Source: CAYJGN01 sp964369635 (GTDB lineage: Bacteria; Bacillota; Clostridia; Oscillospirales; Ruminococcaceae). Taken from it: DNA of 42,805 nucleotides. Positions 24,291 to 32,897 of the stretch are shown here, piece by piece. The notes under the pieces were generated by a model. That model was not told the DNA's origin, did no database searches, and saw only the letters and a list, made by a program, of their open reading frames with translations. How positions within the stretch are numbered: the first letter of the stretch is position 1; the number at the start of each line of letters is the position of its first letter. Position numbers and translations under genes: made by a program. Where the stretch lies: the NCBI GenBank assembly GCA_964369635.1, contig CAYJGN010000016.1, positions 1-42,805 of the forward strand, written 5' to 3'.

Positions 24291-26072
24291 TTAACCAACT
24301 GGGGCAAATTCTGAAATGTCGATGTTTTTAATAACAAGCTCGTCGATATTATCAGCAGGGGTGATTTCGGTTGTCTCTAAAACTTCGTTTTCAGCAGCTA
24401 TCATAGCATCGTTTATTAGATAATCTCCTATTGTCATAACATAGCTCTCAGCGCCCTTTGCTGTGAGAACAGTTAGGTGGTATCCAAAAGTTGTCTCGAT
24501 TATTTCATAGTCGCCGACTGCGGTATTTGTATCAAAAAGGAAATCATTTATCTCGGTAACCATATCGCCAGCGATAACATCAGAGTAAACTCCGCCGGTA
24601 GTAGCACTTCCCATATCGTCTGTATTTTCAGTTACAAGCTCTATAAAAAGCTCATCGGTAGCGCCGCCCTCTTCCCACTCAGTGGTAAGAGCTGTTATCT
24701 CTGCAAGTGCAGCATCTTTTTGCTCCTGCGTTGGGTCGCTTCCGTCTTCATTAAAGGCGATTAGCAGATGTTTCATATTAACTGATGCTGGAGCGGTATT
24801 CTTCTCGCGTCCAATATATTCAACAACGTATAATCCTTGATCTATCTCAATAACCGCGGTATCGCCTGCCGCTCTTGCGGGATCGAGCAGGTATTCTTTT
24901 AATGCATCATCATAGAGGGAAATACCATCTACTTCAGCAATAGTATAATCATAGCCTTCTGGTAGAGTTGAAAGAGTTTCTTCACCAAGGGCTTCATCTG
25001 CGAGCTCTTTAAAGTTATCTCCGGTAAGTAGGCTTAGCATCTCTTCAGCGTCCTCCCTCGCACCATCAACCGACCCTTCAAAGAACATATTCCTAAAGGT
25101 GAAGACATCAAAATCGTCTTTGTTCTCTTCGTAATAAGCGTCAATAGTCGCCTGACTTAAATCAACAGAATCTATTATAGTCTGGTTGTATTCGCTAACG
25201 ATAAATAGGGTTGTTATGATATCCGAAACAGTTTCGAATGTTATACCCTCGCCGATAAATTCAGTTATATACTCATCAACCTCTAAGTTTTCATTTTCAG
25301 CACCTGTCTCAATAGATGCGAGTGAAGAAGCAATACTCTCATAGGTTTCAGCGGAAGCTTCAAATCCGGCTTTATTTGCGGCATCAAGCATACCGTAGTT
25401 ATAGTGGATTGTATTTAGTGTAAGATCATTAAAATAGTCAGCCCAACTTCCAACTTCAGGGTCTAATGTGTATTCCTGTTCGCTGAGTGGCTTTGTAAAA
25501 TCAATATTAAAATACGAAAGCATCGAATAGTTGTTGTTTAAGAAGTTTGTTGTTGAAACGGCATACATATAATTATACTCAGCAGCAGAAACTTCAACAT
25601 CACCAACTACAACAGCTACAATATCATCAGGTGAAGCTGGTGCAAATGGGCCGCTTTTCGTTGCGAAAAAGTATCCAAACACACCAATAACAGCTACAGC
25701 TACAAGCGCTAAAGCGATAAATAGTCCTTTACCACCTTTTTTTGTCTCTTCGCCATAAACATGCATGTTATTTTTATCCGCACTCTCATTCTCTGCAATA
25801 GATAGCGGTGAAGAAAACTCCTCGTTGCTTTGTATCTCTTCTTTCTCTTCCAGGTTATCACTTTCAACAACATCCGAGATATCAGAAGTAGCTGCTTCGT
25901 TAGAGTCGATATTATTCTCATCTGCGCCCTGTTGCTCAATTTCGGTTTCATTAGCAGTAGAGCTTGAGTTGGCACTACTTGTTTCTTCGTTATTAGCAGA
26001 AGTTTCGGTACTGGTTTCCTCAAGAGTATTGCTATCCATCTGCTCGTCGGTTAGTTTATCCTTGTCTATCAT
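24291..26072 (-). CDS. PrsA/PpiC-type peptidyl-prolyl isomerase with acidic cytoplasmic tail
   Basis: Membrane-anchored extracellular foldase. Of 593 residues, about 1-112 are low-complexity Ser/Glu/Asn/Thr-rich sequence, followed by KKGGK and one membrane segment (about 116-137, FIALALVAVAVIGVFGYFF). A SurA/PrsA-like N-terminal helical domain and a parvulin domain follow (about 428-530: NMKHLLIAFNEDGS, TGGVYSDV and FGYHLTVL). There is no lipobox or signal peptide, unlike typical PrsA lipoproteins; the membrane segment with an internal start fits a type II orientation. AAAGGAGAC precedes the ATG. It is transcribed with or just after the SpoIID-domain gene, with its own promoter. Confidence 0.85.
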   Translation of the reverse strand: MIDKDKLTDEQMDSNTLEETSTETSANNEETSSANSSSTANETEIEQQGADENNIDSNEAATSDISDVVESDNLEEKEEIQSNEEFSSPLSIAENESADKNNMHVYGEETKKGGKGLFIALALVAVAVIGVFGYFFATKSGPFAPASPDDIVAVVVGDVEVSAAEYNYMYAVSTTNFLNNNYSMLSYFNIDFTKPLSEQEYTLDPEVGSWADYFNDLTLNTIHYNYGMLDAANKAGFEASAETYESIASSLASIETGAENENLEVDEYITEFIGEGITFETVSDIITTLFIVSEYNQTIIDSVDLSQATIDAYYEENKDDFDVFTFRNMFFEGSVDGAREDAEEMLSLLTGDNFKELADEALGEETLSTLPEGYDYTIAEVDGISLYDDALKEYLLDPARAAGDTAVIEIDQGLYVVEYIGREKNTAPASVNMKHLLIAFNEDGSDPTQEQKDAALAEITALTTEWEEGGATDELFIELVTENTDDMGSATTGGVYSDVIAGDMVTEINDFLFDTNTAVGDYEIIETTFGYHLTVLTAKGAESYVMTIGDYLINDAMIAAENEVLETTEITPADNIDELVIKNIDISEFAPVG

Positions 26073-26147
26073 AACTGTCTCCTTTAGTTTTATATCGTTA
26101 TAGTATCAACTAATTATGTCAAAACTGTAACTTTTCACGTACATTAT

Positions 26148-26176
26148 ATAATACTAAATAAAAGACAAATAGTCAA
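26148..26176 (-). promoter_or_regulatory. promoter of the PrsA-like gene
   Basis: On the minus strand TTGACT (26171-26176), 17 bases and TATTAT (26148-26153). A second TTGACA at 26117-26122 has no well-spaced -10. Confidence 0.65.
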
Positions 26177-26189
26177 TTAAATAATGAGT

Positions 26190-27236
26190 TTAATAGTAAT
26201 TTTCTATTGCTATATCGGTATAGTAGTATTGCAAAATTTGTCGGTAATCATATCCGTTTTTTGCAAGAGTCTGTGCCCCTTCTTGGCTGAGCCCAACTCC
26301 ATGACCATAACCAATTGTTTCAAATGTGAAAGTATCGTCAGCATTATAGGTTATAGTTATAGCAGCGGAGCGGAGATCAAAGAGGGAGCGCAGTTGCTCA
26401 CCTGTATATAGCTTTCCGCCGAGATTTATAGTATCGACGTATCCGTTTTCAAAATAATAGATATCAGAGAAGAGCATATCTATATCTGTTGGAAAGGAAG
26501 CGGTTTCATTATCGGCTGAAATGATCGAGATAGCTTCTTCTCTGCTAAAACTCACAGAAGATATATCGTGATCCTCAACGGTTAAAACCGAGCGCAGATA
26601 GGGGAGAGAAGAAGTCCAAACCTGCTCGCTTGAAGCTGTTGCAAGGGCTGAGGAGGCATGGTAAGCAGCGGCGATAGGAGCGCCATCATAGAGGATAGCT
26701 TCACCTAAAACCTCATTGCACCCACTGCTTATCTTTAGGTAGTATTCCATATAGCGTATCCCCCAAAAATCGCTCATCGCTTCTCTATCCATATAACCTT
26801 TGTTGTTTTCAGTATCACAAGAGAGCAGTTGATTGGGATAGGTTTCGCTGTAATAAAGAGCGTAACTTAGCGAAGCGAGCGCTTGAGCTTTTATAGCTTC
26901 AATATCATAATTTGCAGGCATCTCAGCGGCGGCGGCTCCTATCATATAATCAAGATACGAAACGGTTATATTCTCGCCACTCGATATATCATAAAGAGTT
27001 ATGGTATCAAAGGTCGGCGATATAGGTGTTGCTGGCGCACTGCTACTACTTTGCTCGTCCCCCTCGTCATCAGGCGATAAAACCTCGCTCTCTATCGAGG
27101 AAGAAGAGCTTTGAGTGCTTTTTTGCTCTTCTGCAGGTGTCGTTGCCAAAATTCTGCTGCCCGAACCTATGAATATGACGGGAATAATAGAAAATATAGC
27201 AACAAAAGATAAAATATAGAAAAATAATCTTTTCAT
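26190..27236 (-). CDS. SpoIID/LytB-domain protein
   Basis: Membrane-anchored exported protein of the SpoIID family; SpoIID itself is a lytic transglycosylase needed for engulfment in sporulation. The 348 residues begin with a signal anchor (about 6-28), then a Ser/Glu/Pro-rich linker (about 30-75). The domain follows: YLDYMIGAAAAEMPANYDIEAIKAQALAS, where the Glu in AAAEMP is the expected catalytic residue, then CDTENNKGYMD and GYGHGVGLSQEGAQTLAKNGYDYRQIL. It need not be the sporulation protein, because relatives act in other cell-wall remodelling. The ATG is preceded by AAGGAG on the minus strand. It lies divergent to citrate synthase. Confidence 0.85.
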   Translation of the reverse strand: MKRLFFYILSFVAIFSIIPVIFIGSGSRILATTPAEEQKSTQSSSSSIESEVLSPDDEGDEQSSSSAPATPISPTFDTITLYDISSGENITVSYLDYMIGAAAAEMPANYDIEAIKAQALASLSYALYYSETYPNQLLSCDTENNKGYMDREAMSDFWGIRYMEYYLKISSGCNEVLGEAILYDGAPIAAAYHASSALATASSEQVWTSSLPYLRSVLTVEDHDISSVSFSREEAISIISADNETASFPTDIDMLFSDIYYFENGYVDTINLGGKLYTGEQLRSLFDLRSAAITITYNADDTFTFETIGYGHGVGLSQEGAQTLAKNGYDYRQILQYYYTDIAIENYY

Positions 27237-27364
27237 ATGAACTCCTTGGTGAAATATGTTAATTGAAATATTTCATATTTTATTTAAAAATGAACTAATA
27301 AAGGTTAAATTCAATAAAAAATGAAATTTAAAAATAAATTTATTGCAAAAATATCTAAAAAAGC

Positions 27365-27393
27365 TTGACTAATTACCGCATAACATTTACAAT
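27365..27393 (+). promoter_or_regulatory. promoter of the citrate synthase gene
   Basis: TTGACT, a 17-base spacer and TACAAT; the ATG is 43 bases further on. The divergent region 27237-27364 is AT-rich and contains the palindrome GAAATATTTC near 27266. Confidence 0.75.
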
Positions 27394-27436
27394 GAGAACA
27401 ACAGATAAATAAATTTATGTATATGGCGGTGAAATT

Positions 27437-28792
27437 ATGAACAAAAGTACAGAGAATGCGGTAAAAATTCTTTCGCAAGAATTTCTCAAAAACAATAAAA
27501 TTGACCCTGAAAACTATGAAAAATATGAAGTTAAAAGAGGTCTTCGTAATAAAAACGGAACGGGAGTTATGGCAGGGCTTACGCTAATATGCGAAGTCGA
27601 AGGGTATAAAGTTGAAGATGGGGTGAAAATTCCAGCTGAAGGAAAGCTTTTTTATCGAGGGATAGATGTAGCGGAGATAATTGATAGCTGCATAAAAGAG
27701 GATAGATTTGGTTTTGAGGAGGTTGCTTGGCTTCTTCTATTTGGTGAGCTTCCAACCGAGAAACAGCTTGATTTCTTCAAAGAGATAGTTGAAGATTTTC
27801 GTGAGCTTCCATATGGCTTTGCTGAGGATATGATATTAAAGGCGCCGTCTCCGAATATAATGAACAAACTTGCGCGCAGCATTTTGGCTCTATATAGCTA
27901 TGATGAGTTCCCAGAGGACTATAGCCTTGATAATATAATGAGGCAGGCGATGATGGTTATATCAAGGGCTCCAACTATTGTTGTTAATGCATATCAGATA
28001 AAAAGATGGACATATGATAATCGCAGTATGTATTTCCATCGACCAAAGCCAAAACAGAGCATAAGCGAAGCTTTTCTAAGGATGCTTCGTGGAAACAAAA
28101 AGTATACAAACGAAGAGGCAAAACTGCTTGATATCTGTCTTATCCTTCAAGCCGACCACGGCGGTGGAAACAATTCCACATTTACAACAAGAGTTATCTC
28201 GTCAAGTGAAACAGATACCTTCTCAGCATTATCAGCGGCAGTTGGCTCGCTTAAAGGCCATCGCCACGGAGGTGCTAATATAAAGGTTAATGAGATGATG
28301 GATTATATCAAGGCTGGAGTGAAAAATCCAAAAGATGAGGCAGAGGTTTTAAGTTTTCTTGAGAAAATAGTTAGAAAAGAAGAGGGCGATAAAAGCGGGC
28401 TTATTTATGGAATGGGTCACGCTGTCTATACAAAGAGCGATCCTCGTTCGGGTATTCTCTATAATGCGGCATATAAGCTTGCGGAGGAAAAAGAAGTTCT
28501 CGATGACCTTTTGCTAATTAAGCTTGTTGAAAAACTTGCACCGCAGGCGCTTGCAAATGTTAAAGGTGACGGAAAAGATATCTGCGCAAATGTTGATTTA
28601 TATTCGGGATTTGTCTATAAACTGCTTGGCATTCCAACTGATCTTTTCACACCGTTATTCGCCATAGCTCGTATGCCTGGCTGGTGTGCGCATAGAATTG
28701 AGGAGGTTATGACGGGCGGCAGAATAATGAGGCCTGCATATAAGTTCCTTGGTGAAAAGAGAAACTACAAAAAAATTGAGCAGAGAGGGTAG
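27437..28792 (+). CDS. gltA: citrate synthase
   Basis: Condenses oxaloacetate and acetyl-CoA to citrate. The 451 residues fit the longer Clostridia-type enzymes. Core motifs are FYRGIDVAEI, ADHGGGNNSTFTTRVI, GSLKGHRHGGAN (first catalytic His), GMGHAVYTKSDPR (second His), and VDLYSGFVYKLLGIP with the catalytic Asp. PGWCAHRIEE is the C-terminal signature. The ribosome binding site is weak (GGCGGTG before ATG). No aconitase or isocitrate dehydrogenase is in the window; in anaerobes the enzyme usually supports glutamate synthesis. It is followed at once by an unknown membrane protein gene. Confidence 0.96.
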   Translation: MNKSTENAVKILSQEFLKNNKIDPENYEKYEVKRGLRNKNGTGVMAGLTLICEVEGYKVEDGVKIPAEGKLFYRGIDVAEIIDSCIKEDRFGFEEVAWLLLFGELPTEKQLDFFKEIVEDFRELPYGFAEDMILKAPSPNIMNKLARSILALYSYDEFPEDYSLDNIMRQAMMVISRAPTIVVNAYQIKRWTYDNRSMYFHRPKPKQSISEAFLRMLRGNKKYTNEEAKLLDICLILQADHGGGNNSTFTTRVISSSETDTFSALSAAVGSLKGHRHGGANIKVNEMMDYIKAGVKNPKDEAEVLSFLEKIVRKEEGDKSGLIYGMGHAVYTKSDPRSGILYNAAYKLAEEKEVLDDLLLIKLVEKLAPQALANVKGDGKDICANVDLYSGFVYKLLGIPTDLFTPLFAIARMPGWCAHRIEEVMTGGRIMRPAYKFLGEKRNYKKIEQRG

Positions 28793-28798
28793 TTTTTG

Positions 28799-29614
28799 AT
28801 GAAGAGAAACCTGCTTTTAATATCGGGATATCCTTTTTTAGCGACGCTATTTTTAGTGTCGCTTTATCTGCTTTTGTCAACCGATATAATATATAGCGCT
28901 ATGATAGTTTCGGTTTTGGCGCTCTATATTTTAGCGCTTTTTGTCCTTTATATTATCTACGCAAGATACTTAAAACAGGAGTTTTGGGATAATATAATAA
29001 TAAGAGTTGCAACGGCGCTAACGGCAATACCTCTTATATATTGTGTTGCCTTTGCATCAAGCTCACCATTTGATATGGCTTTCTATTCTTCAGTTGCGCT
29101 ATCGGTAGTGCTAATTGCATTAAAACAAAAAGACATTGCATTTTTCACTCTGACAATAGCTGTTATTTTAAAAGTTTATATGCTGACACAAGAATATTTT
29201 AGCCTGCTAAGTTATGCGCTAACACCCTATCACATAGCTTATATTGCGCGTGATATTTCGCTTGTATTCCTACTGCTTGCAGCGACAAAAAAACATGGCA
29301 ACACCGGAAGTAGGGGATATAAAAAATATGGATTCATTTCGGCATTTTATATATTTGCACAGACGGCATCACATCTTCCATCTATGATAATAAACAATGA
29401 AGTTTACGAAGCTTTTCAGAGTGAAGTTTCGGTTTCGATTGCGCTGATTGCAGTTGCCTCAGTGCTTGCACTGGCTGATGGTGGCATGAAAAAAGAAGAA
29501 CTTGAAGAAGATGAAGCCGGTGGCGAAGGTGAAGAGGTGCAGGACAAATCGTTTGGCGAAGAGGAATTTGTCAAAGAGGCATTCGAAGAGGAAGAGATAG
29601 GAGAAATAATATAA
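28799..29614 (+). CDS. polytopic membrane protein with acidic C-terminal tail, unknown
   Basis: I do not recognise this protein. It has 271 residues from the ATG at 28799, which lies nine bases after GAGAGGG; an in-frame TTG just before it is less likely. About seven or eight hydrophobic segments fill residues 5-225. The last 40 or so residues are strongly acidic (for example KKEELEEDE and EEEEIGEII) and probably cytoplasmic. The gene starts six bases after the citrate synthase stop, so the two are cotranscribed. There is no clear terminator after the stop; a structured region follows. Confidence 0.6.
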   Translation: MKRNLLLISGYPFLATLFLVSLYLLLSTDIIYSAMIVSVLALYILALFVLYIIYARYLKQEFWDNIIIRVATALTAIPLIYCVAFASSSPFDMAFYSSVALSVVLIALKQKDIAFFTLTIAVILKVYMLTQEYFSLLSYALTPYHIAYIARDISLVFLLLAATKKHGNTGSRGYKKYGFISAFYIFAQTASHLPSMIINNEVYEAFQSEVSVSIALIAVASVLALADGGMKKEELEEDEAGGEGEEVQDKSFGEEEFVKEAFEEEEIGEII

Positions 29615-29655
29615 ATAATCTTTGCTTCGCTATGATTATTTATAAACTTATCTTA

Positions 29656-29748
29656 ATGCCCTGTCCTCGCCACTTAGCTATCTATCGGGCAGATGGCTAA
29701 TTTATCTTTCAACTCACAAAGGGCATCGAAAATTAAAATATCCCGATA
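29656..29748. ncRNA. candidate structured RNA, strand unclear
   Basis: Outer stem ATGCCCT (29656-29662) with AGGGCAT (29720-29726). Inner stem TTAGCTATCT (29674-29683) with AGATGGCTAA (29691-29700) is 10 base pairs with one G-U on the plus strand. The 7-base loop ATCGGGC contains ATCGGG, complementary to CCCGAT at 29742-29747, which would form a pseudoknot. There is no T-run, so it is not a plain terminator. I do not recognise a known class. Confidence 0.35.
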
Positions 29749-29762
29749 ATTTAGAAAATATC

Positions 29763-29791
29763 TTGACATAAAACCGCTTTATTGCTATAAT
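29763..29791 (+). promoter_or_regulatory. consensus promoter of tRNA-Thr
   Basis: Perfect TTGACA, a 17-base spacer and perfect TATAAT; the tRNA begins 21 bases later. Confidence 0.92.
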
Positions 29792-29812
29792 AACAAACGC
29801 AATAAGCAGTTT

Positions 29813-29887
<75 letters not shown>

Positions 29888-29888
<1 letters not shown>

Positions 29889-29928
29889 AATAAAAACCAA
29901 TCGAAATTCGATTGGTTTTTATTTTTTT
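29888..29928 (+). terminator. intrinsic terminator after tRNA-Thr
   Basis: An 18-base perfect inverted repeat (arms contain AAAAACCAATCG and its complement) is followed by ATTTTTTT. The left arm starts at the last base of the tRNA. Confidence 0.92.
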
Positions 29929-30059
29929 GCCCTTACCTATGAGTTTTGCATGATGAAAGATAGGGCAGATAAAATAGTTGCATTATACAGAGAAAATGAA
30001 AAAAGTTATCTTTCGACAGAATATACAAAATCTAAAGATGCACAGGCGGTTATTTCTCC

Positions 30060-30087
30060 TTTACATTTCTCCCCTCTGTGATATAAT
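30060..30087 (+). promoter_or_regulatory. probable pyr operon promoter
   Basis: TTTACA, a 16-base spacer and perfect TATAAT, just before the PyrR-binding hairpin. Confidence 0.7.
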
Positions 30088-30096
30088 AAATCAAAG

Positions 30097-30199
30097 AAAC
30101 TTTAAATTGATCCCGTGAGGTCGATAAGTTTATAACAACTATCTGAGGATAGGTATATTGTTATGATTTTTTGGACTGCGGGAAACTGCGGTCTTTTTT
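30097..30199 (+). promoter_or_regulatory. PyrR-dependent attenuator (binding hairpin, middle hairpin, terminator)
   Basis: A hairpin closed by AAACTT (30097-30102) and AAGTTT (30126-30131) presents GATCCCGTGAGGTC, which matches the PyrR-binding loop pattern ATCCNGNGAGGT. A middle hairpin, ATAACAA with TTGTTAT enclosing CTATC-TGAG-GATAG, follows. The terminator is GACTGC with GCGGTC (30174-30193) plus TTTTTT. In this family, UMP-bound PyrR holds the first hairpin and so favours termination when pyrimidines are plentiful. Confidence 0.88.
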
Positions 30200-30222
30200 A
30201 TTATGTTTGAAGGTAGATGATT

Positions 30223-30732
30223 ATGGAAAAAGAGATTTTAAACGGACAAGAACTTCTCCGCGCGCTAAAAAGAATGGGCTATGAAATAGCTGAGCAGAGC
30301 GAAGATGCGGTTGCTCTTGTTGGAATTTTGCGCGGAGGTGCAAAAATTGCCCCGATTATCCTTGAAGCGGCAGTTTCAAAGGGTTGTGAGGCAAGCCTTG
30401 AGACTATCGACGTATCACCGAAAAGAGATGACAACAACAAAAACCCAAAAGGAGAGACGACGATAAAATGCACCGATAACCTCGATATCATTTTAGTCGA
30501 TGATGTTCTTTATACCGGACGAAGTGTTCGTGCCGCTATTGATATCATAATGGAGCTTGGGCGGCCGCGGCGAATTCGCGTTGCAACAGCGGTCGATAGA
30601 GGGCATAGAGAGCTTCCGATAAAGGCGGATTTCGTCGGTAAAAATATCCCAACTGATTCCCCTGAGAGGGTTAAAGTCTTTTTGGAAGATTATAAAGAGG
30701 GGGTATTTCTAATTGAAGACGCTAATTCGTAA
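30223..30732 (+). CDS. pyrR: PyrR, pyrimidine attenuation regulator / uracil phosphoribosyltransferase
   Basis: RNA-binding regulator that senses UMP and UTP and controls transcription of the operon through the leader hairpin just upstream. It also has weak uracil phosphoribosyltransferase activity. The PRPP-binding motif is IILVDDVLYTGRSVRAA (about 88-104), and VALVGILRGGAKIAP and RIRVATAVDRGHRELPI complete the PRTase fold. I prefer ATG 30223 (169 residues) because AAGG is nine bases upstream; the ATG at 30217 is only three bases away from it. The 3' end overlaps pyrC by 20 bases. Confidence 0.93.
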   Translation: MEKEILNGQELLRALKRMGYEIAEQSEDAVALVGILRGGAKIAPIILEAAVSKGCEASLETIDVSPKRDDNNKNPKGETTIKCTDNLDIILVDDVLYTGRSVRAAIDIIMELGRPRRIRVATAVDRGHRELPIKADFVGKNIPTDSPERVKVFLEDYKEGVFLIEDANS

Positions 30733-31960
30733 TATCAAAAGCTATAAGGGCGATATAGTTGATATCGAGATAGAAAACGGCATTATAACAAGCCTTTGTG
30801 GAGTGGAGGGCGATATCGAAATAGATGGCAGCGGACTTGTTGCTATCCCTGGCATCTGCGATATCCACGTCCATCTGCGTGACCCAGGACAAAGCCATAA
30901 AGAAACGATAGAAACGGCGAGCATGGCAGCTTTTGCAGGGGGGGTAACTGAGGTAGTTGCCATGCCAAATACCTCGCCGGTGACCGACTGCACAGAGGTT
31001 TTAGATTATATAAAGAGCAAAAATTCAAAGCTTCGTATTCATATAGCGCCGGCTATAACAAAAGGACTTTTAGGGGAAGAGATAACCGATATAGAAGCTC
31101 TATGCAAAGCGGGAGCGATAGCATTCACAGACGATGGTAGACCGACTGAGGATAAAGCGATTCTCTCTGAAGCGGCGAAAATTATAGCAGAAAACAAAAG
31201 CTTTATACTAACCCACAGCGAGGATTTGAAGATTGTCGATGGCGGAATAATGCACAAAGGTGAGGTTTCAGAAAAACTTGGGGTGCGAGGTATAGATAGA
31301 GCGAGCGAGCGGGTGGCAACTGCCGCCGATATAAAAGCGGTGAGTAAAAGCGGCTGTCATATCCATATCTGCCATGTCAGCACCAAAGAGGCGGTAGCTG
31401 TTATACGAGCGGCGAAAAAAGAGGGAATTTCGGTAAGCTGCGAAACAGCTCCGCACTATTTCTCCCTCACCGATAAGCTGCTGCTAAAGCGAGATGCTGA
31501 TTACCGGATGAACCCACCACTTCGAGAAGAGGCGGACGTTGAAGCTATTATAGAGGGACTGCGCGATGGCACAATCGACTGCATAGCAACCGACCATGCA
31601 CCGCACGCACCAGAAGAGAAGAGCGACTTTGAGAGGGCGCCAAATGGAATTATAGGGCTTGAAACATCATTTTCAGCCTGTTATACCTACCTTGTGAAAA
31701 GCGGCATCTTCACCTTAGAAGAGCTTATAAAAAAGATGACGAGTGTCCCACGAGAGATAATCGGATGCGAAGATGTAGATATAGAAGTTGGAAGTAGAGC
31801 GGATATTGCGCTTGTGAACCTTGATAGCGAATATATAGTAAACCCAGAAGAGTTTAGAAGTAAAAGCAGAAATAGCCCATATAAGGGCATGAAGCTTTTC
31901 GGAGAAGTGAAATGCACCGTTATAAACGGTGAGGTTGTATATAGAAAAGGAGAAAAATAA
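30713..31960 (+). CDS. pyrC: dihydroorotase, class I
   Basis: Zinc enzyme that closes carbamoyl-aspartate to dihydroorotate, third step of UMP synthesis. The 415 residues show DIHVHLRDPGQSHKET (HxH metal pair, about 49-51), PNTSPVTD, AFTDDGRPTED (Asp-rich loop of class I enzymes), SCETAPHYF and IATDHAPHAPEEK with the catalytic Asp. The start is TTG at 30713, inside the end of pyrR with GAGGGGG upstream; no ATG is better placed. The stop shares a base with the pyrF start (TAATG), so translation is coupled. Confidence 0.95.
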   Translation: MKTLIRNIKSYKGDIVDIEIENGIITSLCGVEGDIEIDGSGLVAIPGICDIHVHLRDPGQSHKETIETASMAAFAGGVTEVVAMPNTSPVTDCTEVLDYIKSKNSKLRIHIAPAITKGLLGEEITDIEALCKAGAIAFTDDGRPTEDKAILSEAAKIIAENKSFILTHSEDLKIVDGGIMHKGEVSEKLGVRGIDRASERVATAADIKAVSKSGCHIHICHVSTKEAVAVIRAAKKEGISVSCETAPHYFSLTDKLLLKRDADYRMNPPLREEADVEAIIEGLRDGTIDCIATDHAPHAPEEKSDFERAPNGIIGLETSFSACYTYLVKSGIFTLEELIKKMTSVPREIIGCEDVDIEVGSRADIALVNLDSEYIVNPEEFRSKSRNSPYKGMKLFGEVKCTVINGEVVYRKGEK

Positions 31961-32886
31961 TGAGTTTTGACAGATTAATTGAAAGAATAGCGAAAACACA
32001 GAATCCAACGGTGGTAGGACTTGACCCAACCCTTGATTTTATACCAAACAATATAAAAAACAAAGCATTTGCAAAACACGGCGAGACATTAAAAGGGGCA
32101 GCGGCGGCAGTTTATCGCTACAACAAGCTTATAATAGATGGGATAGCTGATATCGTGCCTGCAATAAAACCGCAATCGGCTTTCTATGAAGCGCTTGGGT
32201 ACCACGGAGTTAAAACTTTTTATAAAACCATTCAATATGCAAAGAAAAAAGGTCTTTTTGTTATAGCTGATGGTAAGAGAAATGATATAGGCTCAACTGT
32301 TGCGCAGTATGCTAATGCATATCTCGGCACTACTAAAGTCGGAATGAGTGAGTTTGAGGCTTTTGGCGCAGACGCACTAACAGTTAATGGATACGAGGGG
32401 ACAGACGGTATAGCTCCACTTGTTGATAACTGCAAAAAATACGACAAGGGGATTTTCGTCCTTGTTAAAACATCAAACCCTTCAAGCGGTGAGCTGCAAG
32501 ACCTTAAAATTGGCGAGCGCGAAGTATATAGCGTTATGGGTGAACTCTGCACTAAATGGGGTGAGGATAATATCGGAAAATATGGATATAGCGCAGTTGG
32601 AGTTGTCGTTGGTGCTACCTATCCTGAGCAGCTAACTCAGATGCGTGAGCAACTAAAAACCTCAGTAATACTAATCCCTGGCTACGGCGCACAGGGCGGT
32701 GGTGCTCGCGATGTTGCTCCAGGGTTTGATAAAAATGGATGTGGAGCAATAGTTAATGCTTCCCGCTCGATTATAACCGCTTGGAAAGCAGATGGTGCAC
32801 CGTCGAATGCCAGCGAGGCGGCAAGAGAAGCGGCACTACTTATGAAGAGCGAAATAATGAGCGAAATCGGCGAGATAGTACTGTAA
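31960..32886 (+). CDS. pyrF: orotidine 5'-phosphate decarboxylase, type 2
   Basis: Last step of UMP synthesis: decarboxylates OMP to UMP. At 308 residues it belongs to the longer type 2 family. VVGLDPTLDFIP and AIKPQSAFYEALG line the substrate site, IADGKRNDIGSTVAQYA holds the catalytic Lys/Asp residues, and FVLVKTSNPSSGELQD and IPGYGAQGGGARD bind phosphate. AAAGGAGA overlaps the end of pyrC. It is followed 11 bases later by carA. Confidence 0.95.
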   Translation: MSFDRLIERIAKTQNPTVVGLDPTLDFIPNNIKNKAFAKHGETLKGAAAAVYRYNKLIIDGIADIVPAIKPQSAFYEALGYHGVKTFYKTIQYAKKKGLFVIADGKRNDIGSTVAQYANAYLGTTKVGMSEFEAFGADALTVNGYEGTDGIAPLVDNCKKYDKGIFVLVKTSNPSSGELQDLKIGEREVYSVMGELCTKWGEDNIGKYGYSAVGVVVGATYPEQLTQMREQLKTSVILIPGYGAQGGGARDVAPGFDKNGCGAIVNASRSIITAWKADGAPSNASEAAREAALLMKSEIMSEIGEIVL

Positions 32887-32897
32887 AAGGAGAAGTT

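Larger units (their letters stand above)
29615..29812. other. region upstream of tRNA-Thr with nested hairpins
   Basis: Holds the nested inverted repeat at 29656-29726 and the tRNA promoter at 29763-29791. No coding frame is supported. Confidence 0.5.
29930..30222. other. pyr operon leader region
   Basis: The left part (29930-30059) has an imperfect inverted repeat (TGCCCT near 29930 with AGGGCA near 29972) and nothing else I can name. The right part holds the promoter and the PyrR attenuator. Confidence 0.5.

Noticed and set aside
25709..26103. Frames on both strands over the PrsA-like N-terminus
   Set aside because: They come from the low-complexity Ser/Glu-rich coding sequence read in other frames.
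28083..28100. Further dyad copy (CTTCGTGGAAAC) in citrate synthase
   Set aside because: Only the right half matches; the left arm is absent, so it is a chance similarity.
32781..32897. 39-codon upstream extension of carA
   Set aside because: It overlaps the pyrF 3' end in another frame. The ATG at 32898 has an ideal ribosome binding site and matches the usual CarA N-terminus.
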